Positions 6,758 to 13,554 of a DNA stretch of 24,189 nucleotides are shown here, one piece after another (positions within the stretch are counted from its first letter, which is position 1; each line of letters starts with the position of its first letter). The translations under genes were made by a program, and so were the position numbers. The notes beneath the pieces are model-generated. The model saw only the letters and a program-made list of their open reading frames with translations. It did no database searches and was not told where the DNA came from. The stretch is from Treponema sp. (GTDB lineage: Bacteria; Spirochaetota; Spirochaetia; Treponematales; Breznakiellaceae), in NCBI GenBank assembly GCA_031254385.1, contig JAIRUO010000026.1, forward strand, positions 1-24,189, written 5' to 3'.

Positions 6758-7503
6758 CTTGTACGAGAAATATCCGGCTGCTGATTTCTTATGACGGAAC
6801 TGATTTTTCTGGCTGGCAGAAACAGGCGCAAGGTGCCCGTACCGTGCAGGGTGTTATTGAAGAAGCCCTAGAAAAAATCAACAAGGAAAAAATCACCCTT
6901 ACAGGCTCTGGTCGCACCGATGCTGGCGTGCATGCAGCCGGACAAGTGGCGAATTTTTTTACCTCCATAAAGAATATGGACGCAGGCCGTTTTGTGCCAG
7001 CCCTGAACAGCCTCCTTCCCCAGGATGTCAGAATTCTTGAGGCTAATGAAGCCAATATTGATTTTCATTCCCGCTTTGAAGCAAAGTACCGGACTTACCG
7101 TTATTACATTATTCCAGGAGCTACAGCCCTGTCCTGGGAGCTGCGTTACGCCTGGCGCATTTGGCGGCGTCCCCGGATAAGTGTCTTAAACGAATACGCC
7201 AGCCTTTTGCATGGAGAAACCGATTGTACGGTCTTCGCTGTTCCTGGAGACAAAAGCCATTCCAGAAAACGCTACATCTACAACACTGTATTTTGGGCAG
7301 AGGGGAAGCACATTATTTTTGAAATTACAGCTAACGCCTTCCTTTGGAAAATGGTACGCTCTGTTGTTGGAACCCTTCTTTTTTATGAAGAGAAAAATAT
7401 TTCCCGTGATAAATTCAGAGAAATTATTACAAGCAAAGACAGAAGCCTTGCCGGGCCTACTGCGCCTGCAAACGGGCTTTTTTTGTGGAATATTGGGTAT
7501 TAG
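6682..7503 (+). CDS. truA: tRNA pseudouridine(38-40) synthase
   Basis: Isomerises uridines 38-40 in tRNA anticodon arms. The recognisable domain begins at about base 6763 with Arg-Leu-Leu-Ile-Ser-Tyr-Asp-Gly-Thr-Asp-Phe-Ser-Gly-Trp-Gln, followed by Ser-Gly-Arg-Thr-Asp-Ala-Gly-Val-His holding the catalytic Asp (residue 80 from this start), and ends Gly-Leu-Phe-Leu-Trp. The only in-frame standard starts upstream are ATG 6682 and GTG 6637, and no ATG, GTG or TTG lies between 6685 and the domain. Both versions add residues not normal for TruA (about 25 or 40), encoded by a palindromic element. ATG 6682 sits inside a hairpin stem. A non-standard start nearer the domain cannot be ruled out. Confidence 0.93.
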   Translation: MKPESNTFREQHTPLLCGGDVDTKVSCTRNIRLLISYDGTDFSGWQKQAQGARTVQGVIEEALEKINKEKITLTGSGRTDAGVHAAGQVANFFTSIKNMDAGRFVPALNSLLPQDVRILEANEANIDFHSRFEAKYRTYRYYIIPGATALSWELRYAWRIWRRPRISVLNEYASLLHGETDCTVFAVPGDKSHSRKRYIYNTVFWAEGKHIIFEITANAFLWKMVRSVVGTLLFYEEKNISRDKFREIITSKDRSLAGPTAPANGLFLWNIGY

Positions 7504-7504
7504 G

Positions 7505-7564
7505 AATAGGGGTTAGGGGTTAGGATTTAGGGATTAGGGAAAAGGGAGCAGAGAGAAGGGAGCA
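7505..7564. repeat. TTAGGG-like heptamer array between truA and the GH39 gene
   Basis: Directly after the truA stop the plus strand reads in 7-bp steps: GGGGTTA, GGGGTTA, GGATTTA, GGGATTA, GGGAAAA, GGGAGCA, GAGAGAA, GGGAGCA. The G-rich strand is the plus strand. It fills nearly the whole gap between two convergent genes, where no classical hairpin-plus-T terminator is visible. Related arrays occur at 12903-12924 and 20829-20890. Confidence 0.7.
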
Positions 7565-7576
7565 ATTAGAAATATG

Positions 7577-9097
7577 CTACCCGAACATTACATTAACCGC
7601 GCGATCGTAGTTAAAGCCCCTGTCGCTGTTGATTTTTGCCGGAAACACTTCAAAATACACAACGGCGTTGCGTCCGAGGGTCATCTCAATTTCAGGCGAG
7701 CCTGTTCTCCGTTCTGTGGCAATGAGCGGCTGTGCTGCATTACGCAATAAGGTAATTTGTTCGCGTGAAGGGTTCGTGGGCTCCCCTATATCATGCCAAA
7801 TTTTGAACGGATTGCAAACTTTTTCGTCTACCGTCTTAACGATAACGCAATAATCCTGCCCACCAAAAGCGTTATCAGGTAGCGAGAAGCGCAATCTCAA
7901 CTCATCGCCGGCATCGGATGTGGCAATATTCCATGCAATACCCCGGTATGTATTGTCGTCTTTTTTGAGAACAACTGCTTCATCGGAACGATGAACACAA
8001 ACGCCTTTGCCAAGGTCTTTGAAGAATTTGAACGCCCAGAATGTCGGTTTTTGTATCTTTCCGTTAGCAACCAATCCAAAGCCACCATGAAACGGTGTAA
8101 ATGGTACGCCGCTTTCTTCAAATATGTCGCCAAAGGTCCAATACGAGTATGAGGCGCAGTCGTCCCCAAGCCGCGAAAGTAGGTACGCGATATACGCGGC
8201 GTTTAAGTTTGTATCGTGTATTGGAGTACGCGGTGAATACGATGTGTTGAATTCCGTAACATGCATCTCCATTCCGTGGAACTCAGGATAGGAATCGATT
8301 ATATTCCGCGACTGTTCCGTCTCGGCGCAGGCACGGGATAGGGGATTGAGCTTTGGATAGCCGTATCGGGCATCGACTTCGGGTGGCGAAATATCGTACA
8401 AATGGCGCGTAACAAAATCCAGTGGCAGTTTTTCATCACGGCAGTAGTTAAGAAAATCCTTGAGCCAGGCTACATCGTCTACGCCGCAAATAGCCGGGCC
8501 CCCAACGCGGAACCGGGCATCGACCGATTTTACCGTGCTTATTGTTTCGCTGAACAGTTTAAAGTATGCTTGCTTATCGGCATCTTTCCAAAAACCCTTC
8601 AAATTTGGTTCATTCCAAACTTCGACCGGCCATGAAGTAACTTCCTCCGCGCCGTATCTTTCAATAAGATGCGACAGTGTAGCCCTGACAAGCGCGTTCC
8701 AATGCCCGTAGTCCTTGGGCGGCGTTACATTTCCCCGCCAGTAAAATACCGCTTGGTCGCCCGATGCGATTGCCCAGGGCATAAATCCTAGTTCAATAAA
8801 CGGACGTATGCCAAGTTCCAGATAGCTGTCCATCACTAAATCTACATAAGTAAAATTGTACTCCGGAACAATTTCGCCATCCGGCGTTTTGTACTCCTGG
8901 TATATAGCCATGTCTTCGTTAAAAAGCCCATGGCCGCGTATAAAATGGAAACCAATAAGCTCCTGCGTTAATTTAAGCTGTTCAAAATATTCTTTCTGCA
9001 GCGCAAGACCCATTCTCCCGGTACCAATGCAAACGCAGGTATTATTGTTAAACGGTATACTAGCGCCATCCGCCAGCGGGTATGTTTTTCTTTGCAT
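7577..9097 (-). CDS. Glycoside hydrolase family 39, probable beta-xylosidase
   Basis: Probably releases xylose from xylo-oligosaccharides by a retaining mechanism. 506 residues, the length of bacterial GH39 beta-xylosidases. Seen: Val-Trp-Asn-Glu-Pro-Asn-Leu with the acid/base Glu163, and His-Val-Thr-Glu-Phe-Asn with the nucleophile Glu282, close to the positions known in Thermoanaerobacterium XynB. A C-terminal beta-sandwich follows the TIM barrel. There is no signal peptide, so it should act on imported oligosaccharides in the cytoplasm. It stands alone, without a sugar transporter or regulator beside it. An extended -10 promoter lies so close to the ATG that the mRNA may be leaderless. Alternative: another GH39 specificity. 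Confidence 0.88.
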   Translation of the reverse strand: MQRKTYPLADGASIPFNNNTCVCIGTGRMGLALQKEYFEQLKLTQELIGFHFIRGHGLFNEDMAIYQEYKTPDGEIVPEYNFTYVDLVMDSYLELGIRPFIELGFMPWAIASGDQAVFYWRGNVTPPKDYGHWNALVRATLSHLIERYGAEEVTSWPVEVWNEPNLKGFWKDADKQAYFKLFSETISTVKSVDARFRVGGPAICGVDDVAWLKDFLNYCRDEKLPLDFVTRHLYDISPPEVDARYGYPKLNPLSRACAETEQSRNIIDSYPEFHGMEMHVTEFNTSYSPRTPIHDTNLNAAYIAYLLSRLGDDCASYSYWTFGDIFEESGVPFTPFHGGFGLVANGKIQKPTFWAFKFFKDLGKGVCVHRSDEAVVLKKDDNTYRGIAWNIATSDAGDELRLRFSLPDNAFGGQDYCVIVKTVDEKVCNPFKIWHDIGEPTNPSREQITLLRNAAQPLIATERRTGSPEIEMTLGRNAVVYFEVFPAKINSDRGFNYDRAVNVMFG

Positions 9098-9103
9098 GGG
9101 GTA

Positions 9104-9132
9104 ATTATACCACGTTGCCCAATAATATGAAA
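9104..9132 (-). promoter_or_regulatory. Extended -10 promoter of the GH39 gene
   Basis: On the minus strand TGGTATAAT (TATAAT complementary to 9104-9109) forms a consensus extended -10. A weak -35, TTTCAT, lies 17 bp upstream (9127-9132). By normal spacing transcription would begin at about 9097, which is the A of the GH39 start codon. The bases before the ATG (TACCCC) contain no ribosome-binding site. Confidence 0.6.
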
Positions 9133-9157
9133 CTACACCTTAAAAAGGTACTTAGAC

Positions 9158-9190
9158 ATCCAAATGGTTGCCTTAGACAACCGTTTGGAT
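9158..9190 (-). terminator. Stem-loop at the end of the RNA methyltransferase gene
   Basis: ATCCAAATGGTTG (9158-9170) and CAACCGTTTGGAT (9178-9190) make a 13-bp stem with one G-U pair and a 7-nt loop; the distal arm touches the stop codon of the methyltransferase gene. On the minus-strand transcript a short T run (ACCTTTTTAAGG) follows about 10 nt after the stem, so it is an imperfect rho-independent terminator or an mRNA-protecting hairpin. Confidence 0.45.
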
Positions 9191-9975
9191 TAGATGACTT
9201 TCTTCCCAAATCTGGCAACATACATAGGCCCCATGCCGTCGCATTGATCCGGTAGTATGATCTTTCCGTATTTGGTTTCTTCACCTTCAACAAAATCAGG
9301 TTCGTCAATAAGCACCTGTGATCCGTATTTCTGAAGAAGCCTAAAAACAACAGCATCGTTTTCTTCTGGCGTAATGGCGCATGTGGAATATATTAGAGAA
9401 CCGCCGTCTTTTAGTATGAGGAATGATGCGGAGAGTAATGACCACTGCCTCTGTGAAAGAAAACGCGGCCTTGCAGGTGTCCACTGTGCCAGGGCTTTTT
9501 GATCCTGTATCACATGACGCTCGCTGGAACAGGGTACATCCAGAAGTATCGCGTCATAAGTTTCTGTTTTTTTGCGTCCTAATTTGGCAGCATCGAATCC
9601 AGAAATCTTTATGCGCTGCCGTGTTGCTGTATCAAGGTATTCATCCAGAACCATGCGAAGACGGTTCCTCCGTGCGGCAGAAAACTCATTAGCAACAAGT
9701 GAGTTTTCTGTTCTCATAAGTGTTGCCAGTACCAGGCTCTTGCCTCCGGGAGCGGCGCAGGCATCAAGGATAACGCCGTTTCTGGGAAGCCTGAGCGTAG
9801 ATGCAGCTATTACAGAGGCGCGATCCATCATGTAGGGTTTTAATAGTCCGTGCTTAAAAGGTTCAGGTTTTGCAGGAAGCAGAAGAGATTCACGAAGCAG
9901 TGGCCAGCGCTCGCCGTATATGGAGAGGTAATAATTTTCAAAATCGTTATTAATCAGCGCCGGTATTTGCTGCAT
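9190..9975 (-). CDS. RNA (cytosine-5-)-methyltransferase, NOL1/NOP2/Sun (RsmB/RsmF) family
   Basis: SAM-dependent m5C methyltransferase, probably acting on rRNA or tRNA. 261 residues, the catalytic core only. Seen: the SAM loop DACAAPGGKS (71-80), Leu-Asp-Val-Pro-Cys-Ser-Ser-Glu-Arg-His with motif IV Cys149, and Ser-Thr-Cys with the catalytic motif VI Cys199, followed by Pro-Glu-Glu-Asn. It lacks the NusB-like domain of RsmB and the C-terminal PUA-like domain of RsmF; the Pro-Cys-x-x-x-Arg-His form resembles NSUN4-type enzymes. The start overlaps the 3' end of the upstream regulator gene by 26 bp; no Shine-Dalgarno is seen, so coupled translation is likely. The exact target base is unknown. 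Confidence 0.87.
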   Translation of the reverse strand: MQQIPALINNDFENYYLSIYGERWPLLRESLLLPAKPEPFKHGLLKPYMMDRASVIAASTLRLPRNGVILDACAAPGGKSLVLATLMRTENSLVANEFSAARRNRLRMVLDEYLDTATRQRIKISGFDAAKLGRKKTETYDAILLDVPCSSERHVIQDQKALAQWTPARPRFLSQRQWSLLSASFLILKDGGSLIYSTCAITPEENDAVVFRLLQKYGSQVLIDEPDFVEGEETKYGKIILPDQCDGMGPMYVARFGKKVI

Positions 9976-10345
9976 TATTTTTTTTGGTTTTTATTACAAA
10001 GTTTTTCATCTTTTGCATTGTTTCTTTTGAAAGGAGGTGTTCCATTTTGCATGCGTCCGCCTCGGCGGTTTCCGGCGCGACACCCAGAAGATCTCTAAGG
10101 AAAGAAGTTAGAAACTGATGACGGTCCCTGATAGCCTGTGCTTCTATTTTTCCTTTCGCGGTAAGGAAAACCGTGCCGTAACGCTGGTGTTCCAGAAGCC
10201 CCTGTTCTTCCAGATTTTTTAGGGCTGTGAGTACCGATGGTTTGCGAACCCTGAGCCTGGAAGCAATATCAGTTACCCGGACTTCACCATCGTCACTGAG
10301 GAAACTGATAGTTTCAAGATAATTTTCCAGGGATTCAGTCATCAT
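9950..10345 (-). CDS. DtxR/MntR-family metal-dependent transcriptional regulator
   Basis: A cytoplasmic DNA-binding repressor candidate of 131 residues. An N-terminal winged helix-turn-helix (about 5-65, with Val-Thr-Asp-Ile-Ala-Ser-Arg-Leu) is followed by a dimerisation/metal domain with His76, Cys99, Glu102 and His103. The Cys-x-x-Glu-His pattern is that of the iron-sensing DtxR branch; MntR has Glu in place of the Cys. Asn8 replaces the usual Met/Asp ligand. There is no C-terminal SH3-like domain, as in MntR. Two adjacent ATGs (10345, 10342) are possible starts. It is divergent from an ABC importer and overlaps the methyltransferase gene. The C-terminus is a charged Lys/Asn tail crossing an A8 tract. 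Confidence 0.88.
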   Translation of the reverse strand: MMTESLENYLETISFLSDDGEVRVTDIASRLRVRKPSVLTALKNLEEQGLLEHQRYGTVFLTAKGKIEAQAIRDRHQFLTSFLRDLLGVAPETAEADACKMEHLLSKETMQKMKNFVIKTKKNNAANTGAD

Positions 10346-10348
10346 GTT

Positions 10349-10419
10349 ATTCTTGTTTAATTCTGGCGTTTTGTCAACGCCTTCGGGTCATTGACAAATA
10401 TTGCCATTATAAATGTTAT
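10349..10419. promoter_or_regulatory. Divergent promoters with -35 boxes forming an inverted repeat
   Basis: TTGTCAA (10371-10377) and TTGACAA (10391-10397) are a perfect 7-bp inverted repeat separated by 13 nt. Plus strand: TTGACA (10391-10396), 17 bp, then TGTTAT (10414-10419), 15 bp upstream of the ABC binding-protein ATG. Minus strand: TTGACA (10377-10372), 17 bp, then AAGAAT (10354-10349), 3-6 bp upstream of the regulator's ATGs. The interval would be a natural operator for the DtxR-like protein, but no known DtxR or MntR box is recognisable. Confidence 0.55.
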
Positions 10420-10434
10420 GTGGCAGAATGAATT

Positions 10435-11397
10435 ATGAAAAGATATTTGGTTTTGTGCGTACTTTCTTTTCTCTGTTTACAAATCCATGCGTTTCCTTCA
10501 AGTGAAACCGGAAATAAAGTTCTAACAATTTACGGAATAAGGGGGCCTTCCGGCCTGGGCATGATACAGTTGTTTGAAACTCCCCCGCGTATTGACGGCT
10601 TCGATGTCAGAATAGAAGCGTTGGCTTCTTCTGATCTTGTGGCTGCCCGTTTTATTGCCGGAGAAGCGCAAATAGGAATCCTTCCTCCTGATAGAGGGGC
10701 AAAAATCGCGTCATCGGGAATAAACATCAAGGCCGCCGCCGTAATTGGCATGGGTATGCTTAGCCTTTTGACATCTGACACCTTAGTAAACAGCATACAG
10801 GATCTCCGGGGAAAGACTGTAGAAGTAGCTGGTCAGGGCACGACCCCTGATTATGTGTTTCGGCGTATTCTTTTGAACTACGGGCTTAAGGCCGATATTG
10901 ACCTAAGGCTTGGTTATTCCCTTGCCCCTCCAGAGATAGCCCAGTCACTAATAGCTGGTAGAATTTCCACGGCCCTTATTCCCGAACCCTTTGCCACCAT
11001 GGCCATTGCTGGAAAACCGGATCTGCGCCATGTCGCAGATATTCAGAATGAATGGCACATAACTACGGGGGCAGAAAATTATCCTATGACGGTTTTAGCA
11101 GTGAATGGGAATTTTGCGGCGCAAAATCCAGTAGCGGTTTCTATCATTTTATCGGCTCTTGAAGATTCAATAAAATGGGTTTTAAGCCACCCGGCAGAAG
11201 CGGGAATTCTTGCGGAAAAACATGGTCTGGGTTTTCCTTCTGCGGCAGCGGCTCAGGCAATTCCCAGGAGTAACTATGTATTTATTCCGGCCAGGGAGGC
11301 TCGTGCTTCCATGGAAGCTCTTTTCCGGGTCTTTCTGGAATTCTCCCCGGAATCAATAGGAGGCAGCCTGCCGGCTGATTCTTTTTATCTTCTATGA
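10435..11397 (+). CDS. ABC transporter substrate-binding protein, NitT/TauT type
   Basis: Periplasmic ligand-binding component of the importer encoded by this and the next two genes. 320 residues. An N-terminal signal peptide (Lys-Arg, hydrophobic core, then Ile-His-Ala as a likely signal peptidase I site near residue 19). The body has the two-lobed SsuA/THI5-like pattern: an early Leu-Thr-Ile-Tyr-Gly segment, Asp-Leu-Arg-Gly-Lys-Thr-Val about one third along, and Ala-Leu-Ile-Pro-Glu-Pro-Phe-Ala past the middle. Family members bind sulfonates, nitrate, thiamine precursors, riboflavin or others; the ligand cannot be told here. No clear ribosome-binding site precedes the ATG. It is divergent from a DtxR-type regulator, which hints at metal-linked control. 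Confidence 0.85.
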   Translation: MKRYLVLCVLSFLCLQIHAFPSSETGNKVLTIYGIRGPSGLGMIQLFETPPRIDGFDVRIEALASSDLVAARFIAGEAQIGILPPDRGAKIASSGINIKAAAVIGMGMLSLLTSDTLVNSIQDLRGKTVEVAGQGTTPDYVFRRILLNYGLKADIDLRLGYSLAPPEIAQSLIAGRISTALIPEPFATMAIAGKPDLRHVADIQNEWHITTGAENYPMTVLAVNGNFAAQNPVAVSIILSALEDSIKWVLSHPAEAGILAEKHGLGFPSAAAAQAIPRSNYVFIPAREARASMEALFRVFLEFSPESIGGSLPADSFYLL

Positions 11398-12143
11398 TAA
11401 TAAAAAAGATAATGAAAAATGTATTGTGGTATGCGTCAGGCGTTGTCTTTCTCCTTTTATTCTGGGAAATAGCGTCAAGGATATATGACAGCGCTCTTAT
11501 TTTTCCCGGCCCTTATCCTGTCTTAAAGGAATTCATCAGCTTGCTAAAAGACGAAAAATTTTTCTTGATGCTGGGCAGCACTTTTTTTAGGGTAATGATG
11601 GGAATGGTTATTTCCGTACCCTTGGGCCTTGCCTTTGGCATTGCCGCTGGTCTTGATAAACGTGCATCAGCTTTTTTTCATCCTCTGTTTTCGTTAATTT
11701 CCGCAACCCCTGTTATGTCGGTGATATTGATTGCCTTTCTTTTTCTAGGTTCAGAGCGTACTCCGGTTTTTACCGCTTTCCTTATGGTCTTTCCTGTTAT
11801 GGCAGCTAACGCCGCAGAGGGCATACGCAGGGTTGATCCCCTACTTGTTGAATTATTTAAGGTGTATCAAATGTCGCTTAAAGAGCGGCTGCGGCATTTA
11901 TACATTCCTTCCATTACGCCCTTTGTTCTTGGGGGGCTTAAGAGTTCGCTGTCTCTCTGCTGGAAAGTTGTGGTTGCGGCGGAGATTCTGGTACAGCCTT
12001 TTAGAAGCCTTGGAACGGGAATGCAGCAGGCCAGGGCACGCCTGGAAACGCCGGAGCTATTTGCTCTAACCTTAGCCACTGTTATTGCGGCTTCCCTTTG
12101 CCAGGGGATTATCAGCCTTATTATGAGGAAGGCCGCAAAATGA
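11394..12143 (+). CDS. ABC transporter permease, NitT/TauT (BPD_transp_1) type
   Basis: Inner-membrane channel subunit, 249 residues, with about six hydrophobic helices. The ATPase-docking EAA-type loop is visible around Glu-Gly-Ile-Arg-Arg-Val-Asp through Leu-Arg-His-Leu-Tyr-Ile-Pro-Ser (about 142-174). It starts in an ATGA overlap with the binding-protein stop, and its own stop overlaps the ATPase start in the same way, so the three subunits are translationally coupled. The closest well-known relatives are SsuC, TauC and ThiX-type permeases. The substrate is unknown. Confidence 0.92.
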   Translation: MIIKKIMKNVLWYASGVVFLLLFWEIASRIYDSALIFPGPYPVLKEFISLLKDEKFFLMLGSTFFRVMMGMVISVPLGLAFGIAAGLDKRASAFFHPLFSLISATPVMSVILIAFLFLGSERTPVFTAFLMVFPVMAANAAEGIRRVDPLLVELFKVYQMSLKERLRHLYIPSITPFVLGGLKSSLSLCWKVVVAAEILVQPFRSLGTGMQQARARLETPELFALTLATVIAASLCQGIISLIMRKAAK

Positions 12144-12916
12144 ATAGCCAGGAAATGAAAATAGTAATCGAAGATCTTTGTTTTGATTTTAATGGTCACG
12201 ATATTTTCAAAAATTTTTCTTTAAGTTTAAGCGCAGAGGATATGCCTTCTGTAATCCTTGGGCCATCAGGCTGCGGTAAAACAACCCTGCTGCGCTTAAT
12301 TGCCGGCCTTCTGCCTTTTTCAAAAGGAAGTATCAGAGAAGGGGAGGGGACTTCTTTAAATGATGAGGAAACGCGGCCTGCACAAGAACCGCCGTTTTCT
12401 TTTATTTTTCAGGAAAACCGATTCCTGCCCTGGTACACAATACTAGAAAATATAGTGCTCCCCCTGGGAAAAATTTATGGAAAACAAGAGAGCAGGGACA
12501 GGGCTTTTTATTTCCTCGAACAAGTATCGCTTAACGATAAGGCCAAATCCTATCCCGATAAGCTTTCTGGAGGACAGCGGCAGCGGGCAGCCATTGCACG
12601 GGCCTTTGCGTACCCTGGAAAAATCCTCTTGCTGGACGAGCCGTTTCAATCCCTGGACATACCTTTGCGCATAGAACTAATGGACTTAAGCCTTGCCCTT
12701 CTGGAAAAAGAAAAACGCCTGGCAATACTGGTAACCCATGATCCCAGAGAAGCAGCGTATATGGGTAAGCGCGTAATTATTTTGGGCCAGCCGCCTTTAG
12801 GAATTGTTTTTGATGAGGTAATAAATTTATCAATAGAAGAACGCGGTTACGGATCAGCGGTGGCAGGGGAATTGGAAAAACGCTTAATTGAGAAACTAAA
12901 AGTCCCTAACCCCTAA
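12140..12916 (+). CDS. ABC transporter ATP-binding protein, NitT/TauT type
   Basis: Cytoplasmic ATPase subunit that drives the importer. The ATG at 12140 overlaps the permease stop (ATGA); a longer frame from 12098 exists but would run back into the permease gene. 258 residues with Walker A GPSGCGKT (41-48), Q-loop Gln91 in Phe-Gln-Glu-Asn-Arg, signature Leu-Ser-Gly-Gly-Gln (142-146), Walker B Leu-Leu-Leu-Asp-Glu-Pro (163-168) and switch His200. The last residues, Val-Pro-Asn-Pro, and the stop codon are encoded by the CCCCTAA heptamer array, so the natural C-terminus seems to have been replaced or extended by repeat DNA. Confidence 0.93.
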   Translation: MNSQEMKIVIEDLCFDFNGHDIFKNFSLSLSAEDMPSVILGPSGCGKTTLLRLIAGLLPFSKGSIREGEGTSLNDEETRPAQEPPFSFIFQENRFLPWYTILENIVLPLGKIYGKQESRDRAFYFLEQVSLNDKAKSYPDKLSGGQRQRAAIARAFAYPGKILLLDEPFQSLDIPLRIELMDLSLALLEKEKRLAILVTHDPREAAYMGKRVIILGQPPLGIVFDEVINLSIEERGYGSAVAGELEKRLIEKLKVPNP

Positions 12917-12924
12917 CCCCTAAC
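12903..12924. repeat. CCCCTAA heptamer array at the ATPase/TonB junction
   Basis: About three 7-bp units, TCCCTAA CCCCTAA CCCCTAA, C-rich on the plus strand, that is GTTAGGG on the minus strand. It contains the ATPase stop codon (TAA, 12914-12916) and ends 1-2 bp from the stop of the convergent tonB gene. No other terminator is visible between these convergent operons. Confidence 0.65.
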
Positions 12925-12925
12925 T

Positions 12926-13552
12926 TCACCGCAAAGCAAACCTGACGGGATAACGATACCTAACAGCGACATTTCTGCCATCAGCTTCTGCGGGTGTAAC
13001 TTTGATGCCGCTAAAAGCATTTTTCGCAGCTTCTCCAAAACCCCGGTTCTCCGGGTTTTCTCTGAGTATCTGTATATCCCGTATATTCCCCTGCGAGTCA
13101 ATAAAGAGTTCTAGGTAAACAGTTCCTTCTATGCCGGAATTCAGTGCAATCCTTGGGTAAACAAGGTTTCTCCGTATTTGATCTTCCGGGAAAATGGGTT
13201 CTTTTGAGATTTTGCTCATGGGCAGATATTCAATAACAGCCACTTCTACGGTTTCATAAGTATATATTATGCCTTGGGTAATTATCAGATCCGGAACTTC
13301 GTCTACTTCGATTATGTTTTCTGCAATAGCTTCTACAGTATTTGTGAAAATTTCGGGCAGTGTATTAAGGTAAACTGGTGGCGGCTCTTCGTCTATATCA
13401 ATAAGGTTTATGACAACGGCCTGCGATGTTTCAATGTTTAATTCTTTTGCAGCGGGAAACACCAAAAAAGCAAGCAGGCCTAGATGGAATAACAATACCA
13501 GCAGAAAGATATTCAGCCGTAAACTGTTTTCTTTTTCTTTTCTGCTTTCCAT
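12926..13552 (-). CDS. tonB: TonB-family energy transducer
   Basis: Couples the inner-membrane proton motive force to outer-membrane receptors. 208 residues: a short basic N-terminus, one transmembrane helix (about 13-32), a periplasmic linker rich in Glu, Ile and Val (about 40-120, with only a short Pro-Pro-Pro stretch near 57-59), and a C-terminal TonB domain (about 128-206) with Tyr-Pro-Arg-Ile-Ala, Gly-Ile-Glu-Gly-Thr-Val, Gly-Phe-Gly-Glu-Ala-Ala and Val-Arg-Tyr-Arg-Tyr-Pro-Val-Arg-Phe. It is the last gene of the receptor-ExbB-ExbD operon, starting 2 bp after the second exbD. The lack of a long Pro-Lys rod is unusual beside enterobacterial TonB. Confidence 0.92.
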   Translation of the reverse strand: MESRKEKENSLRLNIFLLVLLFHLGLLAFLVFPAAKELNIETSQAVVINLIDIDEEPPPVYLNTLPEIFTNTVEAIAENIIEVDEVPDLIITQGIIYTYETVEVAVIEYLPMSKISKEPIFPEDQIRRNLVYPRIALNSGIEGTVYLELFIDSQGNIRDIQILRENPENRGFGEAAKNAFSGIKVTPAEADGRNVAVRYRYPVRFALR

Positions 13553-13554
13553 AT

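Noticed and set aside
7211..7516. Plus-strand 101-codon ORF inside truA
   Set aside because: It overlaps truA in another frame, has no ribosome-binding site and no recognisable protein character; a shadow frame.
7505..7564. CRISPR array or true telomere
   Set aside because: The units are 7 bp with no spacers, and the arrays lie inside the chromosome between genes, so neither fits.
8402..8635. Plus-strand ORFs opposite the GH39 gene
   Set aside because: They run antisense to a gene with clear catalytic motifs and show no domain of their own.
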